Source of the DNA: Mesorhizobium loti | GTDB taxonomy: Bacteria; Pseudomonadota; Alphaproteobacteria; Rhizobiales; Rhizobiaceae | Assembly: GCA_002356515.1 (NCBI GenBank) | Contig: AP017605.1 | Coordinates: 6,619,020-6,683,019, forward strand | Length of the DNA stretch: 64,000 nucleotides | Reading direction: 5' to 3' | Shown here: positions 35,861-44,897 of the stretch, in pieces | Layout: every line of letters starts with the position of its first letter | Numbering within the stretch: position 1 is the first letter of the stretch | Made by a program: the position numbers and the translations under genes | The notes under the pieces: model-generated | The model's input: the letters and a program-made list of their open reading frames with translations, nothing else | Told to the model about the DNA's origin: nothing | Database searches by the model: none

Positions 35861-36665
35861 GGCCGCGATCCCTGCGCTCGATGTCGAAGAATTCGGCCAT
35901 GGCTTCAACCTGGAAGTCCATCATCGGGCGTCCGGGCTGGATGCGGCAGCCGATCGCTTTCGCTGCCTTCAGCAGAGCGGTCTCGGCCGGTTCCATGATG
36001 ATGTCGACGACCGTCATGTCGGGCGTCAGCTTGGTCACATCCATGGGCAGCGGATCGCTGGCCTTGAGCCCGGAAGGCGTGGCATTGATCGCCATGTCCA
36101 TGCCGGACGGATCGGGCTGGCCAATCTCGATACGGCATTTTGGAAAAGACTTGCCGACCAGCGCGGCGAGCTTGTCCGCGCGTCCCTTGTCGATGTCGGT
36201 CAGCCGGATTTCCGCCGCGCCTTCCTCGGCCAGACAGTATGTCAGCGATGCGCCGGCGCCGCCGGCGCCGACCTGGAGAATGCGGCGGCCGGCAATCTGG
36301 TGTCCGCCCGCTTTCAGCCCGTCGATGAAGCCGACGCCGTCGAAATTGTCGGCGTACCAGCTTCCATCGGGCAGCCGCCGCACGGAATTGGCGCTCTCGA
36401 CCCGCGCCGCGCGGTCATGCGCGGCGGAACACTTGTGATAGACCGCGACTTTGTACGGCACGGAGATGATGACGCCGCGGATGTTGTCGGCCGCCGTAAG
36501 GCCGGCCCAGAAGGTGTCGAAATCCTCGGGACGGCAGCTCAGCGGCACCATAAGGCTGTCGAGACCCTTCTGCTCGAAGATCTCGTTGAACATGCCGGGG
36601 CTCTTGGCATGGCCCACGGGATGGGCCAGCATGACGAAGACATCGGCCTTGCCGGTTCCGCGCAT
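35853..36665 (-). CDS. Shikimate dehydrogenase family protein, catabolic type
   Basis: The 270-residue protein has the substrate-domain motif HPVGHAKSPGMFN, the catalytic Lys in ISVPYK and Asp in NFDGVGF, and the Rossmann GAGGAGASL. The usual HSxSP and VNT motifs are altered (HAKSP, ANS), so substrate may not be shikimate; quinate or an aminoshikimate-like hydroxy-acid is possible. The ATG at 36665 has AAGGA upstream. It lies 4 bp after the stop of the truncated dehydrogenase remnant and overlaps SDR3. Confidence 0.8.
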   Translation of the reverse strand: MRGTGKADVFVMLAHPVGHAKSPGMFNEIFEQKGLDSLMVPLSCRPEDFDTFWAGLTAADNIRGVIISVPYKVAVYHKCSAAHDRAARVESANSVRRLPDGSWYADNFDGVGFIDGLKAGGHQIAGRRILQVGAGGAGASLTYCLAEEGAAEIRLTDIDKGRADKLAALVGKSFPKCRIEIGQPDPSGMDMAINATPSGLKASDPLPMDVTKLTPDMTVVDIIMEPAETALLKAAKAIGCRIQPGRPMMDFQVEAMAEFFDIERRDRGHG

Positions 36666-36669
36666 CGAT

Positions 36670-36868
36670 TTATTCCTTTCCGTTTGACAGTTCATGATCG
36701 CTCAGCATCTCGAGCGCCTTGACGAGGGAGGAGTAGTCGGCCTCCGCGCCGCCCGGTCGCGCCCCGCAGGGTGCGGTTCAGCATCGTGACGATCTCATGC
36801 CCGGCACCGGCGAGATGGCGCGCCATCGGCGCTCCCATGACGCCAAGCCCGATGAAGCCGATCTTCAT
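36670..36868 (-). pseudogene. Deletion remnant of a 3-hydroxyisobutyrate dehydrogenase family gene
   Basis: The 5-prime end encodes a standard N-terminus, MKIGFIGLGVMGAPMARHLA, continuing to an NRT segment, with GGGAG upstream. The last 28 codons, in another frame, encode EADYSSLVKALEML and a normal stop, which fits the family's C-terminal end. About 230 central residues are missing and the two parts are out of frame. The stop still sits 4 bp before the AroE-like ATG, as expected for an operon gene. It cannot make an active enzyme. Confidence 0.72.
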
Positions 36869-36927
36869 GTCCAAACTCCCAAGCAGACATCGCTGGTGAA
36901 ACCGGCCTTGCGGCCAAAGTCAGCCAT

Positions 36928-36948
36928 ATGATATAGGACATCATACAA
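36928..36948. promoter_or_regulatory. Candidate GntR operator in the divergent gap
   Basis: ATGAT and ATCAT form an inverted repeat with a 7-base spacer at 36928-36944, overlapping ATCATACAA, which is also found in the operator candidate at 3568-3578. The gap lies between the dehydrogenase remnant and the aldolase gene. FadR3 is the nearest regulator. Confidence 0.38.
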
Positions 36949-36986
36949 ATTTCAATGCACCTTCTTTCACGGAAGACCGATCGCAG

Positions 36987-37751
36987 ATGCAGGAGCGCCG
37001 CAACACTTTGAAGGCCGCCGTGGCGGCCGGCCGGGCTCACATCGGCATCTGGTGCTCGCTGGCTTCGGCCCTCACCACGGAGATCGTCGCGGGCTCCGGC
37101 GCCGGCTGGGTGCTGATCGATGGTGAGCATAGCCCCAACGATCTGCGCAGCATCATGGCTCAGCTTCAGGTCATGGGCGGCTTTGACAGCGAGCCCGTCG
37201 TCAGGCTGCCGTCCGACGATTCCAATCTGATCAAACAGGCGCTCGATATCGGCGCGCGCAGCCTGATGATCCCCAATGTGCGCACGGCCGAGCAGGCCCG
37301 CGCCATCGTCGCGGCCATGACCTATGCGCCCGGCGGGTTTCGCGGCTTCTCGGTCGGTCACCGTGCAAACGCCTTCGGCCGTATCGCCGGCTACCACGCC
37401 AAGGCGCGTGAGCAGCAGCTTCTCGCCGTGCAGATCGAGGATGAGTTGGGCGTCGCCAATGCCGCCGAGATCGCCGCCGTTGACGGCGTCGACGTTCTCT
37501 TCGTCGGCCCCGGTGACCTCTCGACCAATATGGGCGCGATGGGCAATCCGGGCGCCGCGCATGTGCAGGAGGCGATTGCCTCGGTGCGCAAGGCAGCCGC
37601 CGCTGCAGGCAAGGCCAGCGGCATCCTGGCGCCGGCAAAGGCCGATGCCGACCGCTATCTCGCCGACGGCTTCACCATGGTTGCCGTCGGGTCGGACCTC
37701 GGTCTGCTGGCGCGGGGTTCGGATGCCTTGATCGCTTCCTTCAACCAGTAG
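36987..37751 (+). CDS. HpaI/HpcH-type class II aldolase
   Basis: The 254-residue TIM-barrel protein has the family signatures LIDGEHSPND near residue 44, GFRGFSVGHRANAFG near residue 113, QIEDELGVANA near residue 145 and DVLFVGPGDLS near residue 170. The Glu and Asp in the last two bind the divalent metal; the His in GEH is the general base. It cleaves a 2-oxo-4-hydroxy acid, such as 2-dehydro-3-deoxyglucarate, to pyruvate plus an aldehyde. It is 14 bp upstream of the FAD oxidoreductase and divergent from the AroE-like operon. Confidence 0.88.
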   Translation: MQERRNTLKAAVAAGRAHIGIWCSLASALTTEIVAGSGAGWVLIDGEHSPNDLRSIMAQLQVMGGFDSEPVVRLPSDDSNLIKQALDIGARSLMIPNVRTAEQARAIVAAMTYAPGGFRGFSVGHRANAFGRIAGYHAKAREQQLLAVQIEDELGVANAAEIAAVDGVDVLFVGPGDLSTNMGAMGNPGAAHVQEAIASVRKAAAAAGKASGILAPAKADADRYLADGFTMVAVGSDLGLLARGSDALIASFNQ

Positions 37752-37765
37752 ACCGGAGACAAACC

Positions 37766-38983
37766 GTGGCAATTCCTCCCTACAAGGCGCCGTCGCGCAC
37801 TGCCTATGACATCATCATCGTCGGCGGCGCTGTTGTCGGTTCGTCGACGGCCTATTGGCTCAGCCAGGCGCTGGGCAATGGCGCCTCGATCCTCGTGGTC
37901 GAGCGCGACTCGAGCTACACCTTCTCTTCCACCGCGCTCTCCACCAGCGCCATCCGCCAGCAATATTCCAATCCGATCAATGTGAAGATCAGCCAGTTCG
38001 GCATCGACATCATCCGTGGTTTTCCGGAGCGGATGGCGCCCTTCTACAAGGACGAGCCGGCGCCCGATCTCGGCTTCAAGGAACATGGCTATCTCTACTG
38101 CTGCTCACCTGAAGGCGTCGAGGCGGCGCGTGAAAGGGTGGATCTGCAGCGCAGCCTCGGCGCTCACACCGTGTTCCTCGAGCCAGGCCCGCTGAAGGAG
38201 CGTTTTCCTTGGCTCAATGTCGAGGATCTTGGCGGCGGCTCCTGGGGCTCACGCGAAGAGGGCTGGTTCGATTCCATGGGCCTGCTCAACGGCTTCCGCC
38301 GCGCCGCCCGCGCCAGCGGCGTCGAATACATCGACAATGCCGTCACCGGACTGGACCTTGCCGACGGGCGCGTCGTCTCGGCGCGCCTGGCGACCGGCGA
38401 GACAATTTCCTGCGGAACCCTGGTCAATGCCGCCGGCCCACGTGCGCAACAGGTCGCCGCCATGGCTGGCCTGTCCATCCCGGTCGCGCCCTACAAGCGC
38501 TACAGCTTCGTCTTCGCCAGCGCCACTCCGATCCCCGGCCGCATGCCCAACGTCATCGACCTCTCCGGCACCTTCGTGCGTCCGGAAGGCGAGCTTTTCC
38601 TCACCGGCAACACGCCGCAAGGCGACGGCCCGGCCGACTATGACGACTTTGAAATGCATTTCGAGGAGTTCGACGACTATATCTGGCCGTCGCTCTGGCA
38701 CCGCATTCCGGCCTTCGATGCGCTGAAGGTCCAGACCAGTTGGACCGGCCACTACGAATACAACATGCTCGACCACAACGGCATTGTCGGTTTCCACCCG
38801 GAGGTGACCAACTTCATGTTCGCCAACGGCTTCTCCGGGCACGGGCTGCAACAGTCGCCGGCCGTGGGCAGGGCGGTGTCGGAATTGATCGTTCATGGCG
38901 CTTTCCAGACGCTCGATCTGTCGCCGTTCTGCTACGAGCGCATTGCGCGCAACGAGCCCTTCCTGGAAGAAGCGGTGATCTGA
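37766..38983 (+). CDS. FAD-dependent oxidoreductase, DAO family
   Basis: The 405-residue protein has an N-terminal Rossmann dinucleotide motif (DIIIVGGAVVGSSTAYWLS), a glycine-rich return strand LVNAAGPRAQQVAAMAG, and a late GFSGHGLQQSPAVGRAVSEL typical of the D-amino-acid oxidase/sarcosine oxidase family. It starts at GTG with CCGGAG upstream. The likely role is oxidation of an amine, amino acid or hydroxy acid using FAD. It is co-transcribed with the aldolase. Which amine or hydroxy acid is not readable. Confidence 0.84.
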   Translation: MAIPPYKAPSRTAYDIIIVGGAVVGSSTAYWLSQALGNGASILVVERDSSYTFSSTALSTSAIRQQYSNPINVKISQFGIDIIRGFPERMAPFYKDEPAPDLGFKEHGYLYCCSPEGVEAARERVDLQRSLGAHTVFLEPGPLKERFPWLNVEDLGGGSWGSREEGWFDSMGLLNGFRRAARASGVEYIDNAVTGLDLADGRVVSARLATGETISCGTLVNAAGPRAQQVAAMAGLSIPVAPYKRYSFVFASATPIPGRMPNVIDLSGTFVRPEGELFLTGNTPQGDGPADYDDFEMHFEEFDDYIWPSLWHRIPAFDALKVQTSWTGHYEYNMLDHNGIVGFHPEVTNFMFANGFSGHGLQQSPAVGRAVSELIVHGAFQTLDLSPFCYERIARNEPFLEEAVI

Positions 38984-39040
38984 GGCGAGGGGGCTGGACT
39001 TTGCCCGGCCTGGCGACGGCGGATGCGTGGGCGCCGTCGA

Positions 39041-39538
39041 CTAGAAGCCCCGCTGCTGTTTCTGGTATCGTTTGACAAGCCGCTCCCGCTTCAGGCGGGA
39101 GAGCCGCTCGATCCAGAAGATCCCGTCGAGTTGGTCGATCTCATGCTGGTGGCAGACAGCGAGCAAACCCTCGGCCTCCTCGACCCCGTCGTCGCCGTCC
39201 AGGGTCTGGTAGCCGATACGCACGCGTGCATGCCGTTCGATCTCCTCGGTAACCCCTGGCATGGACACGCTGCCTTCGATGTGACGGATCATTTCGCCCG
39301 ATGCCCAAAGGATGGTCGGATTGACGTAGCTGCACAGGCCTGTCGCCGGCGACAGTTCGAGGACCACCAGCCGTTTCAGGATGCCGATGTGAGGGGCGGT
39401 AATTCCGATGCCTGGAGCGGCGCGCATCGTGTCGGTGAGATCACCGGCAAGCCGCCGCAGGTCGTCGAAGATCGATATGGGCTCGGCGACGGATCGTAGA
39501 CGAGGGTCGGGAAATCGCACGATCGGCCGTATCGTCAC
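39041..39538 (-). CDS. Peptide deformylase-like protein lacking canonical metal ligands
   Basis: The 165-residue protein aligns to bacterial deformylase without gaps up to the active site, so E. coli numbering holds. Motif 1 reads GIGITAPH (Gln50 is His), motif 2 EGSVS (the metal ligand Cys90 is Ser) and motif 3 HEIDQ (ligand His132 and catalytic Glu133 kept, ligand His136 is Gln). I checked these codons on the nucleotide sequence. Two of three metal ligands are changed, so normal formyl-methionine deformylation is doubtful. It stands alone beside the amino-acid-synthesis-family gene. I give no symbol, since it is unlikely to be the housekeeping def. Confidence 0.85.
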   Translation of the reverse strand: MTIRPIVRFPDPRLRSVAEPISIFDDLRRLAGDLTDTMRAAPGIGITAPHIGILKRLVVLELSPATGLCSYVNPTILWASGEMIRHIEGSVSMPGVTEEIERHARVRIGYQTLDGDDGVEEAEGLLAVCHQHEIDQLDGIFWIERLSRLKRERLVKRYQKQQRGF

Positions 39539-39612
39539 ATGTCACTCCAGCGTTCGGCAATCGCAGAGGCTAACGCCAGGCGATCGAGAGGCCAAGCCGG
39601 CTGGGCAATATG

Positions 39613-40203
39613 TCAGGCTTGAACGGCGAGCCGCTCTTGCTCCATCTCGGCCATGTCCTGGAAGCGATCAGCAATCCGCGGGTGGATGCGGCCGCCATCC
39701 GCCGCGCCGATGGCGACGACAATCTCGTCCGCGGCCGGACCGTCGGCGATCTGGAAGTTGGCGGTGATGAAATGCGAGCGGCGGCCGTTCTCGCTCTTGT
39801 GCATCATCGGCAGCGACAGCAGCGCGCCCGGCGCGTTGCGCGTGTTGCAGAATTCGAGATAGGTCGTGCCGCCGACGGCATCGCGGAACACGTTGCCGAA
39901 GCGCAGCGTGTGGATCAGCGCCGAAGCGTGCTCGATCTCGCCTGATGTGCCGACGGCTGCGGCCTTGCCGTAGCTTTCGATGCGCTCGGCCGGCATCATT
40001 TCGAGCAGCCGGCGCGTGAGTTCATGTCCCAACCGTGGAGCTATGGCGGTAATCTCCGGCCGCAGGTTCTCAACGAAGCCGCGCCCGGCCCATGGATTGC
40101 GCACTATGGCGGCGAGGACGATCGATGTCACCGGCCTGGCGGCTGCCTTGTCGCCTTCGAGATGCACTTCCTCGATAAAGGTGCAGATTTTTCGCAATTC
40201 CAT
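39613..40203 (-). CDS. Amino acid synthesis family protein (DUF1185)
   Basis: The 196-residue protein begins MELRKICTFIEEVHLEGD and contains VRNPWAGRGFVENL and EFCNTRNAPGALLSLPMMH (family signatures by recollection). The family (AA_synth) has known structures but no firmly established reaction. It is often found beside LLM-type monooxygenases and hydrolases in catabolic clusters, as here: it is divergent from the PucR regulator that heads the monooxygenase module. A role in ring hydrolysis or in stabilising an intermediate is a guess. Confidence 0.85.
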   Translation of the reverse strand: MELRKICTFIEEVHLEGDKAAARPVTSIVLAAIVRNPWAGRGFVENLRPEITAIAPRLGHELTRRLLEMMPAERIESYGKAAAVGTSGEIEHASALIHTLRFGNVFRDAVGGTTYLEFCNTRNAPGALLSLPMMHKSENGRRSHFITANFQIADGPAADEIVVAIGAADGGRIHPRIADRFQDMAEMEQERLAVQA

Positions 40204-40366
40204 GGTTCAGGTCCCTGTTGGTGGAAGCCGAGCCTAGTCAGTGCCAATCGGCGGGTATTCCTCCGGTTCGTAGGAAGAATCGGCGTGCGCCCCGCTTGGA
40301 AGCGGTGTAGCGTTGGTATATCCGCGACGGCTTAAATTCGCCCTTCGCGAGTGGCGGAAAATCACC

Positions 40367-42166
40367 GTGGACCACGAGTCGCAAATTCTCTCCTTGCGGG
40401 ACGCCGCCAGCCTCATCAATTCGGGCGGCGATCTCCAGTCCGTGCTGCGCGATCTCGTGCTGGCCGCCTGCCGTCATGCCCAATGGACGTTGGGCTCGAT
40501 CATGGGCATCGACGCCCCGCACGGCCACGCCTATGTCATCGTGCGCCACGACCCGACGCTCATTCACCGTACGCTGCCGGACCGCTGGGAACTGGCCACC
40601 AGTCCTTCGATCGTTGCGCTCAACCGCAATGAGCCGGTCTATATCAGGGACGCGCGGGTGTCGGAGGAGTTTCCGGGCTATCGCCGCGAGGCGTTCGAGC
40701 GAGACTACCGCAGCGTGCTGGTCATGCCGATGAACTGCGTCGACGAGGACGGCCGGCCGATGGTGCTGACCGTCGTCTCGCGCGAAATCACCGAAGTGAC
40801 GGCGCAGGATATCGCCTTCATCGGCATGATCGTGCATCTGGGCGAGATCGCGGTCGAGAAGCAGCATCGGCTGCGCCAGGAGAAGCAGGCCGGCGAACGC
40901 CTGCAACGCGCGCTTTCGGCGCACACCTCGCTTCTGCAGCAGGCCTTGTCGGACGGGTCGGTGGTCTCGCTCGCCGAGAAGGTCAGCGATCTCCTGCCCA
41001 ATCCGGTGGTGGTGATCGATTTCCATGCCAATCTGGTCGTGGCCGGCCGTTCCCCAAGCGAGGCACATTTCGACGCCGCCTCGTGGCAGCAGGCGGTGAG
41101 CGGAACGCTCAGCCGGCAGATCTTCAAGATAGCGCGCGGCGCGTCCGACGGACGCCACACCGAGACGCTGTTCGTCGATGACGGCAAGCGCCAGCTCAAG
41201 CTTTCGGTGCGCATCGAGCCGCTTACCATCGATGCCGAAGTGGTTGGCGCGCTGATGATTTTCCCGACGCCGCAGGCATCGGGCCAGCTCGACCAGATGC
41301 TGCTCGACAGCACCAAATTCGCGCTCAGCGTGCAGATGATGCGCAGCTTCGTGCGCTTCCGCTTCGAGACCAGGTCGCTCACCGAACTGTTCCTGGAAGT
41401 GGTCGAGCGCCGCTGGCGCGACGAGGCCGACATCGTCAATCGCGCACGCCGGCTGGGGCTCGACTTGACGGTTGCACACAAGATGATCGTCGTCGATCTC
41501 GCCGAGCAGGTGAAGGACGGTGCCATCGGCCTTGCCGATCCGCATCATGCGCTGGTGCGCCTGCTTCAGCAGGCCGGCATTGCCGGCACCGCGATCGCGG
41601 TGGAAGACGGCCTTGTCTGCCTGGTTCCGGCCGATGCCGGGCAGGACGGCGCGCGCCTCGCGAAATTGCCGCACAGGATCGCGGCCGAGCTCGGCCGCTA
41701 TTTCGAAGGCGAGCCGGTGGTGGTGCTGTCCGAAGCCTGTGCCGCGCTGGCCGACTATCCCATCGCCTGGGAGCGATGCCGCCGCATGATTCGGATCGGC
41801 CGTTCCTTCGGGCGCACCGGTGTTTTTGCCGGCCAGGATTTCGGTCCGCTGCCGATATTGGTCGCTGCCGCCGACGCCCCCGACGTGCGCGGCTTCGTCG
41901 AGGACAGTGTCGGCGCCCTGATCGCGCATGACCGCGACCACGGCACGCCCTATCTCGACACGCTGTTTGCCTATTTGCGGGAGGGCTGCCGCAGCCAGGC
42001 CTGCGCCGACGCCATCGGCCTGCACGTCACCACCTTGCGCTATCGCCTGTCGCGCATGGAGGAACTGTTCGGGATCAAGCTCGACACGCCCGAACAGCGC
42101 TTCGCGGTCGAACTTGCGATCCGTCTCAGCGGCATCATCGACAGCCGCGTGCCGGCAGCCCGCTAG
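40367..42166 (+). CDS. PucR-type transcriptional regulator with N-terminal GAF-like domain
   Basis: The 599-residue protein has a GAF-like sensor (about 10-160), a central linker and a C-terminal PucR helix-turn-helix, DAIGLHVTTLRYRLSRMEEL near residue 553. PucR regulators usually activate purine or other nitrogen-compound catabolism on sensing the substrate. The start is uncertain: a GTG at 40367 is preceded by a weak GCGGA, while the longer frame needs a TTG inside the divergent promoter. It lies upstream of the flavin-reductase operon and is its likely activator. Confidence 0.85.
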   Translation: MDHESQILSLRDAASLINSGGDLQSVLRDLVLAACRHAQWTLGSIMGIDAPHGHAYVIVRHDPTLIHRTLPDRWELATSPSIVALNRNEPVYIRDARVSEEFPGYRREAFERDYRSVLVMPMNCVDEDGRPMVLTVVSREITEVTAQDIAFIGMIVHLGEIAVEKQHRLRQEKQAGERLQRALSAHTSLLQQALSDGSVVSLAEKVSDLLPNPVVVIDFHANLVVAGRSPSEAHFDAASWQQAVSGTLSRQIFKIARGASDGRHTETLFVDDGKRQLKLSVRIEPLTIDAEVVGALMIFPTPQASGQLDQMLLDSTKFALSVQMMRSFVRFRFETRSLTELFLEVVERRWRDEADIVNRARRLGLDLTVAHKMIVVDLAEQVKDGAIGLADPHHALVRLLQQAGIAGTAIAVEDGLVCLVPADAGQDGARLAKLPHRIAAELGRYFEGEPVVVLSEACAALADYPIAWERCRRMIRIGRSFGRTGVFAGQDFGPLPILVAAADAPDVRGFVEDSVGALIAHDRDHGTPYLDTLFAYLREGCRSQACADAIGLHVTTLRYRLSRMEELFGIKLDTPEQRFAVELAIRLSGIIDSRVPAAR

Positions 42167-42353
42167 TACCTCTCAACTCGGTGCCAAAAATTGCGATACG
42201 ACATTCGCCGTCAGGCAAAGCTCGTCCATGGGCTCGTCGCGCTCGCACTTGCTCGGGTTGGCAGCAGCACGCCGCACCACCTTTCCTACAGACCGGAGGA
42301 AGAACGTCGGCCAACTCCTGCCTAGCTTTCGTCCGACAACGCGGAGGAGAGCA

Positions 42354-43337
42354 ATGGTGGACGCAGTGGCCGTGGCACAAAGGACGATCGACCCGATCGC
42401 CTTGCGTCGTGCCTTCGGCACCTTCGTCACCGGCGTCACCGTCATCACCACACGCGATCGTGACGGCAATCCGCGCGGCATGACCGCCAACTCCTTCACC
42501 TCGGTCTCGCTCGACCCGCCATTGCTGCTGGTCTGCGTTGGCAAGGCGGCGGCGAGCTTTCCGGCCTTCAACCAGGCGCAGTCCTTCGCGGTCAATTTCC
42601 TGCATGAAGGCCAGGTTGACGTCTCGTCTGTGTTCGCGTCGAAGGCGGCGGACAAGTTCCAGTCGGTCAACCATGACCGCGCCCACACCGGTGCGCCGAT
42701 CCTCACCGACAGCCTGACCTGGTTCGATTGCACCGTTCACAACCGCATCGAGGCCGGCGACCACGTCATCCTGATCGGCCAGGTCCAGGCTTTTGGAACC
42801 AGCCCATCGGCGCCGCTCGGATTTTGCCGTGGCCGTTACGCCAGCGTCAAGGATCCGCTGCCCGCCGGCTGGCTGGCCTCGCAGGACATGATCATCGGCT
42901 ATCTGGTCGAAGCGGGGAACCGCATCCTCTTGCGCAGCGATGGCAAGGGAGGCTGGGTGCTGCCGACCGCGCGGCGCCGCAAGGCCGACAGCCAACTTGT
43001 GCTGGATGGTGGCGAGGCGCTGAGCCTCGTCCCGGAAAACACCTTCCTCTATTCGGTGTTCGACGTCGCCGACAGCGACCCCGGCTATCTCATCTACCGC
43101 GCCGAACTGAGCCGTGAGAGCGCGCAGGCCGCGCTGCCGGACGGCCACGCCTTCTTTGCCGTCGACGCGCTGCCCTATGAGCGGATCGCCACGCATGAAT
43201 TGCGCGCCATGCTGCGCCGCTATGCGCGCGAGCGCCAGGACAAGCGCTTCGGCATCTACATCGACACCGGCGACGGCGGTCGCGTCGCCATGATCGACGG
43301 CCAGTCGCAATCGTGGACGCAGGCCGCGCCCGAATGA
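42354..43337 (+). CDS. Flavin reductase with extra C-terminal domain
   Basis: The first about 165 residues are a FMN-binding flavin-reductase-like domain (RRAFGTFVTGVTVITT, MTANSFTSVSLDPPLLLVCV, and a late GFCRGRYAS), which supplies reduced flavin to a partner monooxygenase. The remaining about 160 residues form a separate domain with ILLRSDGKGGWVLPT and LYSVFDVADSD; it looks faintly like a Nudix fold but has no Nudix box. GGAGGAGAG fixes the ATG at 42354. The LLM monooxygenase two genes downstream is the obvious partner. Confidence 0.86.
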   Translation: MVDAVAVAQRTIDPIALRRAFGTFVTGVTVITTRDRDGNPRGMTANSFTSVSLDPPLLLVCVGKAAASFPAFNQAQSFAVNFLHEGQVDVSSVFASKAADKFQSVNHDRAHTGAPILTDSLTWFDCTVHNRIEAGDHVILIGQVQAFGTSPSAPLGFCRGRYASVKDPLPAGWLASQDMIIGYLVEAGNRILLRSDGKGGWVLPTARRRKADSQLVLDGGEALSLVPENTFLYSVFDVADSDPGYLIYRAELSRESAQAALPDGHAFFAVDALPYERIATHELRAMLRRYARERQDKRFGIYIDTGDGGRVAMIDGQSQSWTQAAPE

Positions 43338-43356
43338 TTCACCCAGGACAGACAGC

Positions 43357-44868
43357 ATGAAAACGACCGTCGCATCGCTCGAAGGCTCGCGCCAGAACCT
43401 GTTCATCAACGGCGCGTTCGTGGCGCCCAGGAGCGGGCAGTACATCGACAGTTTCGACCCGACCACCGGCAAGCCCTGGTACCAGTTCGCCGAGGCCGGC
43501 GCCGAGGATGTCGGTGCGGCTGTCGAGGCCGCGCGTTCCGCTTTCGCCAATCCGGCCTGGCGACGTATGACCCAGACCGACCGTGGCAAGCTCGTGCGGC
43601 GGCTGGCGGAGCTGGTGCTGGAGCACGCCGACGAACTGGCGCTGATCGAGACGCGCGACAATGGCAAGCTGCTGAAGGAAATGCGGGCGCAGATGCGCGC
43701 CATGCCCGACAGCTACACCTATTTCGCCGGCATGGCCGACAAGCTGCTCGGGGACACCATCCCGGTGAACAAGCTCGACATGCTCAACTTCAACCTGCGA
43801 GAGCCGATCGGCGTCGTCGGCATGATCACGCCGTGGAACTCGCCGCTGATGCTGCTCACCGGCACGCTGGCGCCATGCCTGGCGCTCGGCAACACGGTGG
43901 TCGTCAAGCCGTCCGAGCATGCCAGTGCGTCCACGCTGGCTCTGGCCGAACTGATCATGGAGGCCGGTTTCCCGGCCGGCGTCGTCAATGTCGTGACCGG
44001 CACGGGGGCTGTGGCCGGCAACGCGCTGACGCGCCATCCTGGCATTGCAAAACTCGTCTTCACCGGCTCGACGGTGACCGGTCGGCGGATTGCCGCCAAT
44101 GCGGCGCAGAATCTCATTCCCTGCTCGATGGAACTTGGTGGCAAATCCCCTCACGTCATCTTCGGTGATGTCGATATCGAGCATGCCGTGAATGGCGTGG
44201 TCTCCGGTGTCTTCGCGGCCGCGGGACAGAGCTGCGTCGCCGGTTCGCGCTGTTTCGTCGAGGCCAGCGTCCATGACCGTTTCGTCGAGGCGCTGGTCGA
44301 GCGCACGAGGCGGGTGCGAGTCGGGCTGCCTATGCTGGAGGACACCGACATAGGCCCGCTGGCGCTGTCGGCGCAGCTTGCAAAGGTGGAGGGCTATGTC
44401 GCTTCCGGCGTGCGTCAGGGCGCCCGGATCGCGGTCGGCGGCCGGCGGCCTCAGGCGGCCGAGCTTGCCGGCGGCTGGTATTTCGAGCCGACCGTGATGA
44501 CCGATGCCGACAACGGCATGGAGTTCATGCAGGAGGAATTGTTCGGTCCCGTCGTCGGCGTCATGCCGTTCTCGTCGGAAGACGAAATGATCCGGCTCGC
44601 CAACGACACACGCTATGGCCTCGCCTCCGGCATCTGGACACGGGACATCAACCGCGCGCTGCGTTTCGCCAGGAATGTCGAGGCCGGCACGGTCTGGATC
44701 AACACCTACCGCGCGTCCTCCTTCATGTCCGCCAATGGCGGCTTCAAGGAGAGCGGTTACGGGCGGCGCGGCGGCTTCGACGCCATGGAGGAGTTCTCGC
44801 GCCTGAAGAACGTCGTCATCGACTACTCGGGTGCCATGCAGGACCCGTTCGTTATCCGCCTTCGCTGA
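43357..44868 (+). CDS. NAD(P)-dependent aldehyde dehydrogenase
   Basis: The 503-residue enzyme has the cofactor segment PWNSPLMLLTGTLAPCLALG, FTGSTVTGRRIA, general-base Glu in MELGGKSP and nucleophile Cys in AAGQSCVAGSR, all of the ALDH family. It would oxidise an aldehyde made by the monooxygenase of the same operon. It lies between the flavin reductase (20 bp) and the LLM monooxygenase (29 bp). Confidence 0.92.
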   Translation: MKTTVASLEGSRQNLFINGAFVAPRSGQYIDSFDPTTGKPWYQFAEAGAEDVGAAVEAARSAFANPAWRRMTQTDRGKLVRRLAELVLEHADELALIETRDNGKLLKEMRAQMRAMPDSYTYFAGMADKLLGDTIPVNKLDMLNFNLREPIGVVGMITPWNSPLMLLTGTLAPCLALGNTVVVKPSEHASASTLALAELIMEAGFPAGVVNVVTGTGAVAGNALTRHPGIAKLVFTGSTVTGRRIAANAAQNLIPCSMELGGKSPHVIFGDVDIEHAVNGVVSGVFAAAGQSCVAGSRCFVEASVHDRFVEALVERTRRVRVGLPMLEDTDIGPLALSAQLAKVEGYVASGVRQGARIAVGGRRPQAAELAGGWYFEPTVMTDADNGMEFMQEELFGPVVGVMPFSSEDEMIRLANDTRYGLASGIWTRDINRALRFARNVEAGTVWINTYRASSFMSANGGFKESGYGRRGGFDAMEEFSRLKNVVIDYSGAMQDPFVIRLR

Positions 44869-44897
44869 CCAGAACCCGACACACTGGGGAGACCGAC

